From the NCBI GenBank assembly GCA_002315325.1, contig DCGU01000076.1:1-61486 (forward strand): DNA of 61,486 nt. The letters are read 5' to 3'. Of this stretch, positions 29,101 through 37,786 are shown one piece after another. Origin of the DNA: Clostridiales bacterium UBA1770. GTDB lineage: Bacteria > Bacillota > Clostridia > Oscillospirales > CAG-272. The notes beneath the pieces were generated by a model. The model was not told the origin of the DNA. It made no database searches and worked only from the letters and a program-made list of their open reading frames with translations. Position 1 is the stretch's first letter. Every line of letters starts with the position of its first letter. The position numbers and the translations under genes are program-made.

Positions 29101-30514
29101 CGGCTATACGCTGGCGTATGCCGATAACGTAGAGAAGGGCGCGGCGAGCGTGACGATTACCGCCCGTGACAACGCCAACGTTATTTTCGCCCCCTATACC
29201 GCTTCGTTTACCATTGAAGGTGTCAATGCAGAGAACAGCATCGTTACGCTGCTTGACCACGAGAACTACGTGTACGACGGTACCGAGAAGAAACCCGGTG
29301 TGAGCGTGAAACTGCCCGACGGCACCGTGCTGTACGAGGACGTTGACTACGTTATTTCGTACGCCGATAACGTCAATGCCGGCAGCGCTTGCGTTATCGT
29401 TTCCTTCTTCGGCAACTATTCCGGTACGAAGAGCGTCGGCTTTACCATTGCACGCGCCGCATACGACGCGCAAAAGTTGGCACAGATGGTCTTTGCCGAC
29501 AGCCACGTGCTTTACGACGGACAGCCGCACTCCCTGCTCGTACAAAACGTGCCCGACGATATCCGCGTTACCTACGAGGGTAACAATGCGGTTGCCGTCG
29601 GTAAACACACGATTACCGCTACGTTTGAAACGAACGGCAACTACCTGGATATCCCCGCCATGACTGCTGTGCTGGATATCCGCACGACTGTGAAAAATAA
29701 TACCGATTCGACCGAGACACCCGTGACGCCGACAGGCAGCGACGTGCCCGGTACGGATCCCGTTAACCCGCCCGCCGAAAATCCCGATGAACAGACCGAA
29801 AAGCCTGCAGTCATCGTGGAATATGAAGGCGGTTTCCCCGGCGACGTCACGCTGGTGGTACAGGTCGTTGTCAGCACCGAGATTGAAACCAAGCCCGTCG
29901 AGGAATTGGATTTGACGATCGACTACAACGAACTGCTCGAAAAGGATGAAGTCGTCCTCACGATTTATGACGTAAAACTGATTCAGATTGATGAAAACGG
30001 CGTTGAAACCGAAATCAACGTCAGCGATTTGGACGAGGGGGCCACGATTCTGGTCAAGATGGCCATCCCCGAAGAAATTAAGAACGGCGGCAAATTGACG
30101 CGCGTACTGCACGTACACGATGCCGATGACGTGACCGAAATCCTGCCTTCCGAAACGGGAGAGCCGGCCGTGGGTAAATACGTCATCGACGGTGATTACC
30201 TGATCACCCGCATCGACCGCCTGTCCGAATTTGCTTTCATTACCGAGGCCAAGTGCTGCGTGCATTGGATTATGTTGGCACTGGCTGTACTGTTCATTGC
30301 TTTTGTTCTTGTTTGCTTCTTTGTATTCCGTAAGAAAAAGCACGACTTAATGACCATCATCGGCATTGCCGTCTACGTTGTCGGCATTGTCGTGACTGCC
30401 ATTCTGGGTAATTGCACGGCTTGCGTTGTGTGGACGATTATCAACGCAGTGCTGGCAGTGCTGGGCGCCGCATTCTTTGCGCTGTACGAGCGCATTTTCC
30501 CGCAGCAACCTTGA
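23138..30514 (+). CDS. Giant membrane-anchored surface protein with ten ~73-aa repeats
   Basis: A 2458-aa exported protein. Seen: signal peptide MMKKLLSVLLALTMMTSLVSVFA, a large N-terminal region (to ~1350) of mixed beta-rich sequence with a helical stretch near 560-730, then ten Ig-like repeats (~1360-2105) of the form Y.G....P..........G.DY.V.Y.DN.N.GTA...I...GNY.GT, a Pro/Thr-rich linker (~2190-2225), and a C-terminal module (~2220-2458). That module holds LTRVLHVHDADDVTEI, IDRLSEFAFI and three membrane helices. There is no LPXTG sorting signal, so anchoring is by the C-terminal helices. The same module ends the 3881-aa protein. The role is probably adhesion or cell-surface structure (inference). 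The ATG has a strong AGGAGGA. Confidence 0.85.
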   Translation: MMKKLLSVLLALTMMTSLVSVFAVDVGAEEPSLQATAAPAVPDAVADDPDRYTIIVPTKSDVAVVEGVPVAWPASPFVNLDYIEVNGIFDKQIVTSCDVTDFVSTAFPESAADAYFYASLVDAGMGDYDSTSAYRNGTIKINKITSLKYAYVQDQPAPTGTELMQDKNFVYDVLSTYKMGYEAYFETDAVGNVNKVHIDYDFTSKNQNDDKQECTTHLLAFAGTVDQSMNVTPVLQKLTGAEMQTYALHADSLAVQNYGAAWETVYDAEGNAVTGAIVYDKVNKAYFTEFDLTAYDLASGVYNIAFILTYKDNYNHHYAMVVNSAPGCYGVEYYAPAYDVQMTPGSTDDVATTTDIMMQYRMNETGVWEGNDVVYGVNTLGSVSFRIKDDAAEKAPYVVTIPDFAFGHFDETAASVTYDGTDCGALFSADLTLPVINRRFLNFKLYKVLGDGLRQLVCTPEYTYYKNLLRESDFFSCAVLNSLNVGNYEMEILYDAVGDYEPDYITVPFTITPYAIDENTRDVYVTTIITECEEAEPIGFSYETEWDESFADNTANLADYLAFKQAYANGILPSAAELASGAVTSATELYNRLHASYTDVVAKYKDALTAYNLFYQVANKLSTFALNKNANETFADTDSDVEKTLIHLLLSYYGTYLEDDTRILCTTDTDVAMMHSYLMDAYNAYVAYADVYRAFTAACAEAGITVTAFDDATLASYAQTVAAYRSLVTLTDAEHFYWRAIPEDAAAFTFTQIERPQLPGGFISPAAIERSYTGVGQTPNILLTYCFEGYSIYDDGAMHTPVIRTGYAHASAMYNQAATDAVRNYYNYYSCVVIAMPKTGVWADYNTGACEYLSYRILHDGVDVRRNTALPGTYDITLAFEGNFTGSVAGLTYTVNKNVLTNPMFTAGTSETDYTGEALDVKVHLTQVLSGQLYEIVPDRLKLFGAAYNNSISLSSYVDYGFLKGDMSYTIVRVDGASLTDVDEIRDAGEYIVTYYLNDEHILLADGTTVTDVHVTVNPVNVAINAAVNGAAYGDTLTDVLAKTEIKAMNTWHGGTTDSAFSYDLSKAVLEVYEKDGYVPMTATATVLAGELYRLTVPVTLTDAVNFTFDGNDSVLNGNALSITFVAQRRVVDIIWSEGDYEKYVSEDKELPVSSVAASYTDIDGKEVALLVTCEHDLTGAGVYDIDVAFATAEEAANYEFSAVSHRAFVVKKDKITVSDTSLSYVTDENWIYYGQHYLDYGFTYVISFAGEHCGDFIITYSDYDRTAEKENAYEKFTVWTDTSIGVVPGSIVRRIASGDLYNGPLYINADDMDRIPVGTWVDELQLFVNNEDYELTEDTIYVSFYVSATDMTGQPVKTAPDADLCCTGYPIEPEFVISNPYSGRPLVSGTDYIVTFASNTDVGTATAYITYIGNYVGSATVEFDLVKRDLGNIADLVSVTDMTYTGSGVEPTPVFHVNGILIKAKDIVVTYTDNVNVGTATVLIQAAADGNFTFEDVELPFAVLPKTLTAYNVVIPGVTYDGSAKTPAVSIADGQCALQAGIDYTVTYTDNVNAGNGKAIITFSGNYAGTIEKEFVISPIYMGGADVTAESAVYDGTEKTPNVTVTYGGETVNASYYDVSYEDNVDAGEGDVIVVFRGNYSGTVVAHFTIAPKDMSQVPVVITATDYNGKPQTPELILKNGYVVLTSGTDYYVTYTDNVNAGTAKATISYCGNYTGTVEVPFTINALDGTMTKISVPAVPYTGKEQTPTPYVVDEVNAYALIPGTDFVVSYTDNVAFGTGIAHITFIGNYVGTMDVNFVIGEKDMNGAVATVSDMTYTGKELKPTVWLYDGNNLLIEGKDFDVKYSDNVNVGTAKAAITFKGCYKGTTAVTFAVLPADLSDTNVQLDDVVYTGSAVTPAIVIPFGDGNVDAGDYKAVFTNNVNAGTASVKITLGGNYKGEIVATFTVLQKKVTLTAANVKVARAAYTGKALTPAVTVTVDGLVLDPAGYTLAYADNVEKGAASVTITARDNANVIFAPYTASFTIEGVNAENSIVTLLDHENYVYDGTEKKPGVSVKLPDGTVLYEDVDYVISYADNVNAGSACVIVSFFGNYSGTKSVGFTIARAAYDAQKLAQMVFADSHVLYDGQPHSLLVQNVPDDIRVTYEGNNAVAVGKHTITATFETNGNYLDIPAMTAVLDIRTTVKNNTDSTETPVTPTGSDVPGTDPVNPPAENPDEQTEKPAVIVEYEGGFPGDVTLVVQVVVSTEIETKPVEELDLTIDYNELLEKDEVVLTIYDVKLIQIDENGVETEINVSDLDEGATILVKMAIPEEIKNGGKLTRVLHVHDADDVTEILPSETGEPAVGKYVIDGDYLITRIDRLSEFAFITEAKCCVHWIMLALAVLFIAFVLVCFFVFRKKKHDLMTIIGIAVYVVGIVVTAILGNCTACVVWTIINAVLAVLGAAFFALYERIFPQQP
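27217..29460 (+). repeat. Ten tandem Ig-like (YDG/MBG-type) protein repeats
   Basis: Each unit is about 73 residues (~220 bp). Conserved features are an opening Y(T/D)G, a central DY.V.Y.DNVN.G and a closing GNY.GT with an F.I strand. At DNA level the units share words such as TACACGGATAACGTCAACG but have diverged. Extended beta-sandwich stalks of this type hold domains away from the cell. Confidence 0.85.
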
Positions 30515-30600
30515 CTTGCATAGAAGAAACGGGTAACGCCGGGGGCTGTCCCCAATAAAAAACGGCCCCTCAAACAAAAATGAACGTATCACGTCAACCA

Positions 30601-30621
30601 CCGGGCAACGCTGTTGCCCGG
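30601..30621 (+). other. Hairpin upstream of the 1922-aa gene
   Basis: CCGGGCAAC and GTTGCCCGG flank a 3-nt loop, 20 nt before the TGGAGGATG ribosome site. No U-run follows. No promoter was found in the 137-bp gap, so the gene is likely co-transcribed with the preceding giant gene, and this hairpin may set processing or translation. Confidence 0.6.
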
Positions 30622-30651
30622 CGGGAATCAGATATATATGGAGGATGAAAT

Positions 30652-33600
30652 ATGCGCTCAAATAAAAAAGCGTTCACGGCTCTCGTTTTGGCCGTGTGTG
30701 CAGTGATTGCATTGGGTGCCGTCCTTGCCGTGTCGGTGTCGAAAGAACCGGCGGTGCAGGCAGCCATGTTCAACCAATCCACTGTTAATTATACGCTGCA
30801 AGACGACTATAACGTCACGGAATACGATACCATGACGTTTGCGGACGGTATGACGCTCGACCTGGGCGGCAACGTACTGAACCTGAATAACAGTACGCTG
30901 TATGCGTCTGCCGGTGCGCAGGGCACCGTTACACTCGCCAACGGCACCATTGCCAACGGCACCCCTGTATTGACTTCCGGTTTACAGTGCGTCACGTTAC
31001 GCAACGTACGGACGGACACCACCGCGGAGTCCCTGTGCTGCAACGGCACAGTGTCCCTGTTCTGCTCACAAATCGGCTCGATGGTTGTCGTTGCCGCAGA
31101 GGATAGAATCAACTACGCCGTCGACGGCGGCAACGTCGTCACGGTCAGCGATATCACGGTGGATAAAGACTCCGTGGTCGGTACGCTGGTGTTAGATGCC
31201 CCTGCCAACGTCAAGATTGCCGGTTTTGTCGGCATCCTGTACCTGACGGAAAAAGCAGAGTATTCCTACGTTGAGTTGTTGGCCAATGCCAACGTCGGCA
31301 CCGTCTATTTGATGGGCAGCAACGTGTTCCTCAACGTGCACGGCGAGGCATTCGTACGAAATGCGATGGCTGCGGGTGAGGCGTGGGAAACCGTTCTGGC
31401 CCCCGACGTTTACGTGGAAAGCATGACGGACGAGGAAATGGACGCATTGATTGCGGACGTGCCGACGTACCGATTCGTTTCCAACAAAACGGCCACCTGC
31501 GTGGAAAACGGCAACGTCGTATTCTATAACGACAAGTCCGGTAAAAACGATACGTATACCGTTTTGGCCAAGCATAAATATGATGAAGGAACGCCCCTGT
31601 ACGACGGTCCCAACCCGCTGTTTAATATCACCGAATATCACTGTGAGTATTGCGGCGACGTCAAACGCACTATGGGCGAAAAAGAGCGTTCCATCGACAA
31701 CTGCGATAACGTCATCGACCTGTTGCTGCTGGCACTCCCCGATTTCAACTATGATTTCAATCTGGACAGCGGCATGACCTTTGGCGGCTACGTGGTCGAC
31801 GGCGGTTACGTGCATCTGGTCAGTGCCAACGGTAAACTGACGGGTGCCATCACGGCCAACGTCAGCACGACGCAAACCGACCTTGCCACGCAGAGTGACG
31901 CGACGGTACGTGCCTATATCAGCAACGAAAGAGTGTACGTTTATACCTCGTTCGTTGGGAATATGGCCGACATGGAATCACTCAATTTTCAGGGGTATTA
32001 CGACCTGAACGAAATTTTGACGGACCTTTTGACAGCATACGTTGGCGATTCCTTCGGCACCCCCGACGATATATTTGACGTCGTCAAAACCGTGTATGAT
32101 ATCGGCGGCACGCTGATTTGTGCCCAGCCGGAAATCGAGGCGGCAATGGCCGGTGCCCTGCAAGGCAGCTTGAAAATGCTGGTGGATTGCTTGCCGGTGG
32201 CATTCTGGGATTCCTACCTGTCCGAAACCGAGCTTTTCACCCGTCAATCCGTCGATAAAAACGGGAATATCACCTACGTACTGGACGTATCGTACTTGCA
32301 GGCGTCCCTGACCGACCTGTTGTTCGGCAGTGATAAGGCAACCGAAACGGACGATTTGATCGTCGTTGACTTTATCAACGAGTATCTGTATCCCGTCGCC
32401 GAGGGCGAGACCCTGACCGGCGACCGTATCGATAAATTCCTGCAGACGTTGCCCAACCGCACCGGTGAGGAAGTCATTGACGCACTGGTGACGCTGGCTG
32501 AGGGCGGCGGTTTGCGTTCCGAAGACTTATTCGACGCAATCAACAGCATTATCAGTACTGTGTTGACCGAGGAAGAGTTTGACGCGGCGTTCCACGGCGA
32601 TATCCGTTCCTTGGTGGACGGAGATTTGGCACAGACAACAATCGACGATATTTGTGCCGCCAACGGCATTCCGCTTGACGCGTTGATCGATAACGTCAAC
32701 AGTCTGCTGTCGGCCACTGTTGCAAGCGTCATCGATAACGCTTTGCAGACTTACTTCAATGATTCCACGTTGAACTGCGCCGACCTGTTGGAAAAACTCA
32801 CCAACGACCTCGTGGCAAAATACGGGTCGCTGACCTACGTGACCGACGCAGAGGGCAACCTTTTGCACGTGGACGTTGAGGTTATGGAAGCCGGCAAGGT
32901 ACAGTACGTCAAGACCTATGGTGTTGACGGTGTCGGCCGTGCCCTGCGCGTCAACGTGGCTACCGCAACCGATGGGGATATCTACGCGGGCAATGCAGTC
33001 GTCACCTTTGCCACCGTCTCCGACTGTGAACAGACGTATTTGACAGCGGTGAATGCCGATTGCCTGCTCGTGAAAAACGGTGTCACCGAAACCGATGCCG
33101 CGTTCACCTGGGCCGGTAATAAAGAAGACGTGAACGGTATCGTGACCTACGTGGTCAAGGAAGTATCCGTTCAATACAGCAACGAGGCATCCGGTACCAA
33201 CCTCGATGCATTGATCAAGGGCGAAATCAACCGGGATGGCGACACAGACCGCTATGAATTGACGGCGTGTGAAGTTACGACGGATGAATTGGCTGTTTCC
33301 TGCTGCAGGTCCGAAAATCTGGACACCATGATGGTCAACGTCGATTATCACAGCGGGGATGAAGCCTTCTCCCTGCACCAGACCGATGCGTATCTCGGCG
33401 TTGTTTCCACGTCCGGTGTGTTGAATACCATTGTCATCCAACGCGGGGACGGCATGGTTATATCCTATACCGACACGTTGGCTGCCTTCGATGACAGACA
33501 GCGCATGCTGCCGAACGCCCTCTTGTACACCACGGGTACGTCGCTTTCGTTGACGACAACGGCCACCGATAAATTCAGCGGGAAAATCATCCCGATGTAC

Positions 33601-36420
33601 CGCTTGGAATTGCTGCATACCACGGAAAACGCCACGACAACGATTTTGGTTGAACAAAACGACCACGGCAGCGAAAAAGTATTGACCGAGGCCGTCTTTA
33701 GCTATTTGTATGCATTCGAAAACAATTACACGCGGGTGTATGCCGCACAAAACTATACCGTTGTCGATGCAGCGGCAGGGCTTGTCGAGCAGAACAGCGT
33801 GTTTGATTTGACCAACCGCGGCACTGTGTTCTTCTGCTCCTACGGTTTGGACGCGCATGCCGACTACGTCACGATTGTGACGCAGACGAATGCCCCGAAA
33901 CTTGAAACGATCGAGAAATGGCATGCTGTTCTTTCGTATACCGAATATACGGACGCTACCTATGCAACGCCCGGAGATTGGGGTACGTTCGATTACGTGA
34001 ACGTCGCCTATGACGAGCGCGTCGAGAACGGCAAAGTGCTGACCGACTTCGACTGCGATATTAACCTGTTGGCCTACGTTACCAATACGGATAAGACGAT
34101 GGTAACGCCCTCCCGGACCGACGTGAAGCTTGAATTCCAACCCACACGCGGGCCGGAACTCCACGTCCATTACTATGAAACGTGGACGGATGGCAAGGTT
34201 GTCGGCCGTCTTACGGACAGCTATTTTGCATGGACGAAATATACAAATAGTTTGCGTGCAGACGGCAGTCATAACTTTTGGCAGGCGGTATTGGATTACG
34301 CACCCATTTCCGACGAGCAAAAGTTCACCTTTGCAAACGTTGTATCCAATCAGTATCCGTTTGACGTCGTGCGCTATTCGCTTTGCGGGGAGAAAATCTA
34401 CGACGGGAATCACAGCTATTGGGACCTGCGCTTGTCTGTTTCCGATGAGGTGATGCGCCAAAATGCTGCCGGTGAACGGGAATACTTTACGGTCGAAAAG
34501 GACGTATACGATATCACTTTCCGCAACAGTGATACCTTCGCATTCACGTTCCATCGCTTGGATGCACTGGATTATTACAAGACTGATACTATAGATATTC
34601 CGAATTCAAGTTTCAAATCTGCCAAAGTGTATTACCCGATTCAAACGCCTAACTACGACTGCGACGTGGTCGATTGGGGCTTTGTTGCAGATAAACCGCT
34701 TGCCGAATGGAAAAACGGGTTTGTCGGCCGATTCTATCAAATGGACGCCTCCGTTGCCTATCGGACGCCGGAAGATATTCTGGCAGACCTAGAGGCCGGT
34801 GTGGTTACTACGGAAAAGCTTGTATATTACGTGAATGACGGGTTAACGCTCCTTGACGTGCAGTATAACCAAACGGGCGAGCGAGATTATGCGTGGACGC
34901 TGAGTTACGTCCTCGACCCCCTGACGTTCGATGAGAGCTATAATTATTTGACGGAATTGATGAACGGCAGCGACAGTAACGATAATGATGCGGAAGTGCT
35001 GCTGGATGAAAACGGACACGTCGTTGTGCTGTCGCATCCGATGGCCATCACGTACAGCGAAAGAGGGTTCCTTGACGAAGCGTATAAACGCGACGTCGAT
35101 GAGGCAGATTGCAAGTGGACCATCTACGAGAACGTGACACGTCGGCTGAGTAATGGCACGATTTACAATACGTTGGCTGTGGCCACGGATACGGTGCTTG
35201 TGAACGGAAAAACCATTGCGCTGCATACGCCGGCATATATTGCAAAAACGCTGCCGGAACTGGCTGACGTGACCATGGCCACCATAACCAAGACCGTGGA
35301 CGACGATGGTACCATTACCTGGACGTGGAAAGATAACCTGTGGATGATCACGACCGACAGACTTGCTTTTAATGGCAAGAACAGCCGTTTGTCCGTTCTG
35401 TCTAACACGGTGAACCTGGTCGAAGAGGTCAGCATGAACACGGCGTTCTGCATGCAAACGTATAACGAATTGTATGGGGAGAACGTCGTCGGCAACACGA
35501 TTGTCGTGAAAAAGGCAGTGGACGGCACAAAGATTGATTACAGTGTGAGTGTGGACGCTACCCTGGGTAACGGCCTGACCATGGTGGACGAGGCAGCCGT
35601 ATGTAACGAGAACCTAACCCTGCACGCCTCCCTTGGCTTGCACGTCAATACCGACCCGGATCACTACTACTTCTCGTTCTACACCGATGCCGAGGATCTT
35701 ATGGCTTTCGTTTGCTCGGATGGTTTGAAAAAGATTGTCGAAGAATACCGGGAACCGATTATGGCCGATAAAGAGCAGAGCGACCTGTACGGGTTCCTCT
35801 TCGATCTGTATGACGTTCTGAAAAATATCCCCGTGGAACCCGGCGAATGGTTCAGCATTGCCCTGGATAAGGTCAATGCGGGTTACGGTACGGAAACGAC
35901 GCTGCGCTTTATTGCATACAGTGAAGTCAGAGATTACGTCTATTCCGCATCGCTGTATCAGGATCATGACGTATACGGCATCAAGGTGACGGACGATGGC
36001 TACTTGGTCGCAGACGTTTCCTGCCTGTATAACGAAACGACGCTTGCGTTGACGTCGGCGTATTTGGATATCAAGTCTCTGCTGAAAGGCACGAACAGTG
36101 ACGTGGTACGCGCTAACGTTTTGGCCGGATACGATCCTGCCATCCGGATGACCTTTGATAAAGACACCGGTGACCTGACGATTGACGTCTCCTTCGAAAT
36201 TCCGTCTACGGCGACGGACGTACGCGGTGCCTACAGTCTCCACCGTGCTGTGAACGGGAACGAGGGGACGCGCGCCTTTAAGATCAACGAGAATGGCAAC
36301 AGCTACGGGTATACCGGTGATGGTACCTGCGATAAAGAACTCCTGCCCTTCAGCAGCGTGATGGAAGGCAAAACCAAGTCCGAGTTCGAATACGTCGAAT
36401 TTGACGTTGGAGCAAAATAA
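30652..36420 (+). CDS. Giant secreted protein of unknown function (1922 aa)
   Basis: No family recognised over the full length. Seen: an N-terminal signal or signal-anchor helix (FTALVLAVCAVIALGAVLAV), then a beta-helix-like start (MTLDLGGNVLNLNNSTLYAS), a small zinc-ribbon-like motif HKYDEG...EYHCEYCGDVKRT near residue 310-340 that is frequent in clostridial exoproteins, an alpha-helical Asp/Leu-rich part (~420-700), and long beta-rich C-terminal sequence. There is no C-terminal helix, sorting signal or S-layer domain. Cysteines are few. It lies 138 bp after the 2458-aa gene and likely shares its operon; it could be a partner bound to the anchored proteins (inference). The start follows TGGAGG. 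Confidence 0.75.
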   Translation: MRSNKKAFTALVLAVCAVIALGAVLAVSVSKEPAVQAAMFNQSTVNYTLQDDYNVTEYDTMTFADGMTLDLGGNVLNLNNSTLYASAGAQGTVTLANGTIANGTPVLTSGLQCVTLRNVRTDTTAESLCCNGTVSLFCSQIGSMVVVAAEDRINYAVDGGNVVTVSDITVDKDSVVGTLVLDAPANVKIAGFVGILYLTEKAEYSYVELLANANVGTVYLMGSNVFLNVHGEAFVRNAMAAGEAWETVLAPDVYVESMTDEEMDALIADVPTYRFVSNKTATCVENGNVVFYNDKSGKNDTYTVLAKHKYDEGTPLYDGPNPLFNITEYHCEYCGDVKRTMGEKERSIDNCDNVIDLLLLALPDFNYDFNLDSGMTFGGYVVDGGYVHLVSANGKLTGAITANVSTTQTDLATQSDATVRAYISNERVYVYTSFVGNMADMESLNFQGYYDLNEILTDLLTAYVGDSFGTPDDIFDVVKTVYDIGGTLICAQPEIEAAMAGALQGSLKMLVDCLPVAFWDSYLSETELFTRQSVDKNGNITYVLDVSYLQASLTDLLFGSDKATETDDLIVVDFINEYLYPVAEGETLTGDRIDKFLQTLPNRTGEEVIDALVTLAEGGGLRSEDLFDAINSIISTVLTEEEFDAAFHGDIRSLVDGDLAQTTIDDICAANGIPLDALIDNVNSLLSATVASVIDNALQTYFNDSTLNCADLLEKLTNDLVAKYGSLTYVTDAEGNLLHVDVEVMEAGKVQYVKTYGVDGVGRALRVNVATATDGDIYAGNAVVTFATVSDCEQTYLTAVNADCLLVKNGVTETDAAFTWAGNKEDVNGIVTYVVKEVSVQYSNEASGTNLDALIKGEINRDGDTDRYELTACEVTTDELAVSCCRSENLDTMMVNVDYHSGDEAFSLHQTDAYLGVVSTSGVLNTIVIQRGDGMVISYTDTLAAFDDRQRMLPNALLYTTGTSLSLTTTATDKFSGKIIPMYRLELLHTTENATTTILVEQNDHGSEKVLTEAVFSYLYAFENNYTRVYAAQNYTVVDAAAGLVEQNSVFDLTNRGTVFFCSYGLDAHADYVTIVTQTNAPKLETIEKWHAVLSYTEYTDATYATPGDWGTFDYVNVAYDERVENGKVLTDFDCDINLLAYVTNTDKTMVTPSRTDVKLEFQPTRGPELHVHYYETWTDGKVVGRLTDSYFAWTKYTNSLRADGSHNFWQAVLDYAPISDEQKFTFANVVSNQYPFDVVRYSLCGEKIYDGNHSYWDLRLSVSDEVMRQNAAGEREYFTVEKDVYDITFRNSDTFAFTFHRLDALDYYKTDTIDIPNSSFKSAKVYYPIQTPNYDCDVVDWGFVADKPLAEWKNGFVGRFYQMDASVAYRTPEDILADLEAGVVTTEKLVYYVNDGLTLLDVQYNQTGERDYAWTLSYVLDPLTFDESYNYLTELMNGSDSNDNDAEVLLDENGHVVVLSHPMAITYSERGFLDEAYKRDVDEADCKWTIYENVTRRLSNGTIYNTLAVATDTVLVNGKTIALHTPAYIAKTLPELADVTMATITKTVDDDGTITWTWKDNLWMITTDRLAFNGKNSRLSVLSNTVNLVEEVSMNTAFCMQTYNELYGENVVGNTIVVKKAVDGTKIDYSVSVDATLGNGLTMVDEAAVCNENLTLHASLGLHVNTDPDHYYFSFYTDAEDLMAFVCSDGLKKIVEEYREPIMADKEQSDLYGFLFDLYDVLKNIPVEPGEWFSIALDKVNAGYGTETTLRFIAYSEVRDYVYSASLYQDHDVYGIKVTDDGYLVADVSCLYNETTLALTSAYLDIKSLLKGTNSDVVRANVLAGYDPAIRMTFDKDTGDLTIDVSFEIPSTATDVRGAYSLHRAVNGNEGTRAFKINENGNSYGYTGDGTCDKELLPFSSVMEGKTKSEFEYVEFDVGAK

Positions 36421-36445
36421 TATTGGGGAGAACGTAACTCCCACC

Positions 36446-36482
36446 GAGGCAAGCCGTCATTTTTGGGCGGCTCGCCTCTTTC
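36446..36482 (+). terminator. Terminator after the 1922-aa gene
   Basis: GAGGCAAGCCG pairs with CGGCTCGCCTC (one central mismatch) over 11 nt, then CTTT. A smaller GGGAG/CTCCC hairpin lies just upstream. Confidence 0.75.
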
Positions 36483-36493
36483 CGCATTTTAGA

Positions 36494-36528
36494 CTGATTA
36501 CTGATTACTGGTTACTGTTTACTACGTG
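36494..36528 (+). repeat. Short heptad repeat (CTGATTA)
   Basis: Four to five 7-mers in tandem: CTGATTA, CTGATTA, CTGGTTA, CTGTTTA, CTACGTG. The unit resembles CTGATAG, the heptad at 9461-9688. It sits directly before the lipoprotein gene. Confidence 0.7.
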
Positions 36529-36558
36529 AATTTATATGAAAAAGGGGGGCACGACGTT

Positions 36559-37785
36559 TTGAAAAATAGAATCAACCGCGCAGCGTCGCACTGCCGCAGG
36601 TCTTTGGTACTGTGTCTTTGCCTTGGCGCGTTGTGTCCCCTCACCATAACTGCCTGCACGGCACGCAACGATATGCGCCGCGGCATCGATATGCAGGATA
36701 TGGCAGCGTCCTATACCGATATGGCAATGACAAATGCACGCGATGCGCTGTATCACTTGCTCTACGGCATAACCGCACACGATGGGATTATCAACGCCAC
36801 GACCCTGGAAAATCTCAATGAACAAACCGATTACCTCCTGTCCATGATGCAGGCAGTCGGTGTTGCAGAAGCGGATTTTAACGATTATTTCTCGTGTCTT
36901 TCACGTGATGCCGACGCCTTGCTTGACGCGTATACCGTATGGGCGCAGACGAGTCAGCTCGACGCGCAACAGACAGCGCTTTGGCAATCCCTATACACAA
37001 AAACTTTGAAAACGTTCGGCACACGCGCCTGTGCGCAGATGCTGTATCAATATACGATTCAACAATATGATAACAAGCTGGATACCCTACGTACGCGTGT
37101 GCATACCTATCAGAACGATAAGTATTTATACCCGTATTACGTCCGGCAGCTGGAAGAAACCAAGGCGGAATCCGCCGCGTTTCGGTCAGTAACAGAGGGG
37201 GATTTTGTCACGGTATTTCAAACGGCCGTGATGCTTTACAACGTTGCACGCGCATGGAACGACGGGACGGCGGTACCGGACGCCGTATCGTTCAGCGCGG
37301 CAGAGGTGAAATTGCTGTACGATGAGGCATCGTACGACGTACAATTAACGCAGGCGCAATGGGCCGCCCTGTTTGCACGGACGGCGGCACTCCCGGGGAC
37401 TCTCGGGGGACTGTTTACCGCCGTGGTGCAGGCGGAGGACACCGTGCAGTGCGGCAACGTCTGCAACGCAGTATTTATACTGTTATCGTCGCTGCAAGGT
37501 ACCGCTGCAGTGCAAACCGAGATATGGGACACACTTTTGAAGGGTGACGATGCGCTGCGGATCAACGCATTGCTTGATTTTTTCACCGATAATGCACCGC
37601 AGGCCTTGGATACGGTGTGCAGTCTGCACCTTGGCGGGCAGGCGTACGTGGATTGGCTGGCGGATGCGGACGCGCAGGGGAACGTCCTGGGCGCTGCGCC
37701 GGTCACGGCCGATGCATTTCGACGTATGGATGCACAACTTCGTCCCGAAGCCTTATCGGGACTGTTACGGGGGGTATTCGACTGA
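36559..37785 (+). CDS. Predicted lipoprotein of unknown function
   Basis: A 408-aa protein, mostly alpha-helical. The N-terminus has basic residues, a hydrophobic stretch (LVLCLCLGALCPLTIT) and a lipobox-like ITAC, so it is probably a lipid-anchored exoprotein. A TTG start at 36559 is preferred: AAGGGGGG lies 9 nt upstream, whereas the GTG 33 nt earlier has no ribosome site. Its stop is 1 nt before the cassette 2 ATPase start (TGATATG), so it is the first gene of cassette 2. A substrate-capture or accessory role for the transporter is plausible. No homologous family was recognised. Confidence 0.7.
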   Translation: MKNRINRAASHCRRSLVLCLCLGALCPLTITACTARNDMRRGIDMQDMAASYTDMAMTNARDALYHLLYGITAHDGIINATTLENLNEQTDYLLSMMQAVGVAEADFNDYFSCLSRDADALLDAYTVWAQTSQLDAQQTALWQSLYTKTLKTFGTRACAQMLYQYTIQQYDNKLDTLRTRVHTYQNDKYLYPYYVRQLEETKAESAAFRSVTEGDFVTVFQTAVMLYNVARAWNDGTAVPDAVSFSAAEVKLLYDEASYDVQLTQAQWAALFARTAALPGTLGGLFTAVVQAEDTVQCGNVCNAVFILLSSLQGTAAVQTEIWDTLLKGDDALRINALLDFFTDNAPQALDTVCSLHLGGQAYVDWLADADAQGNVLGAAPVTADAFRRMDAQLRPEALSGLLRGVFD

Positions 37786-37786
37786 T

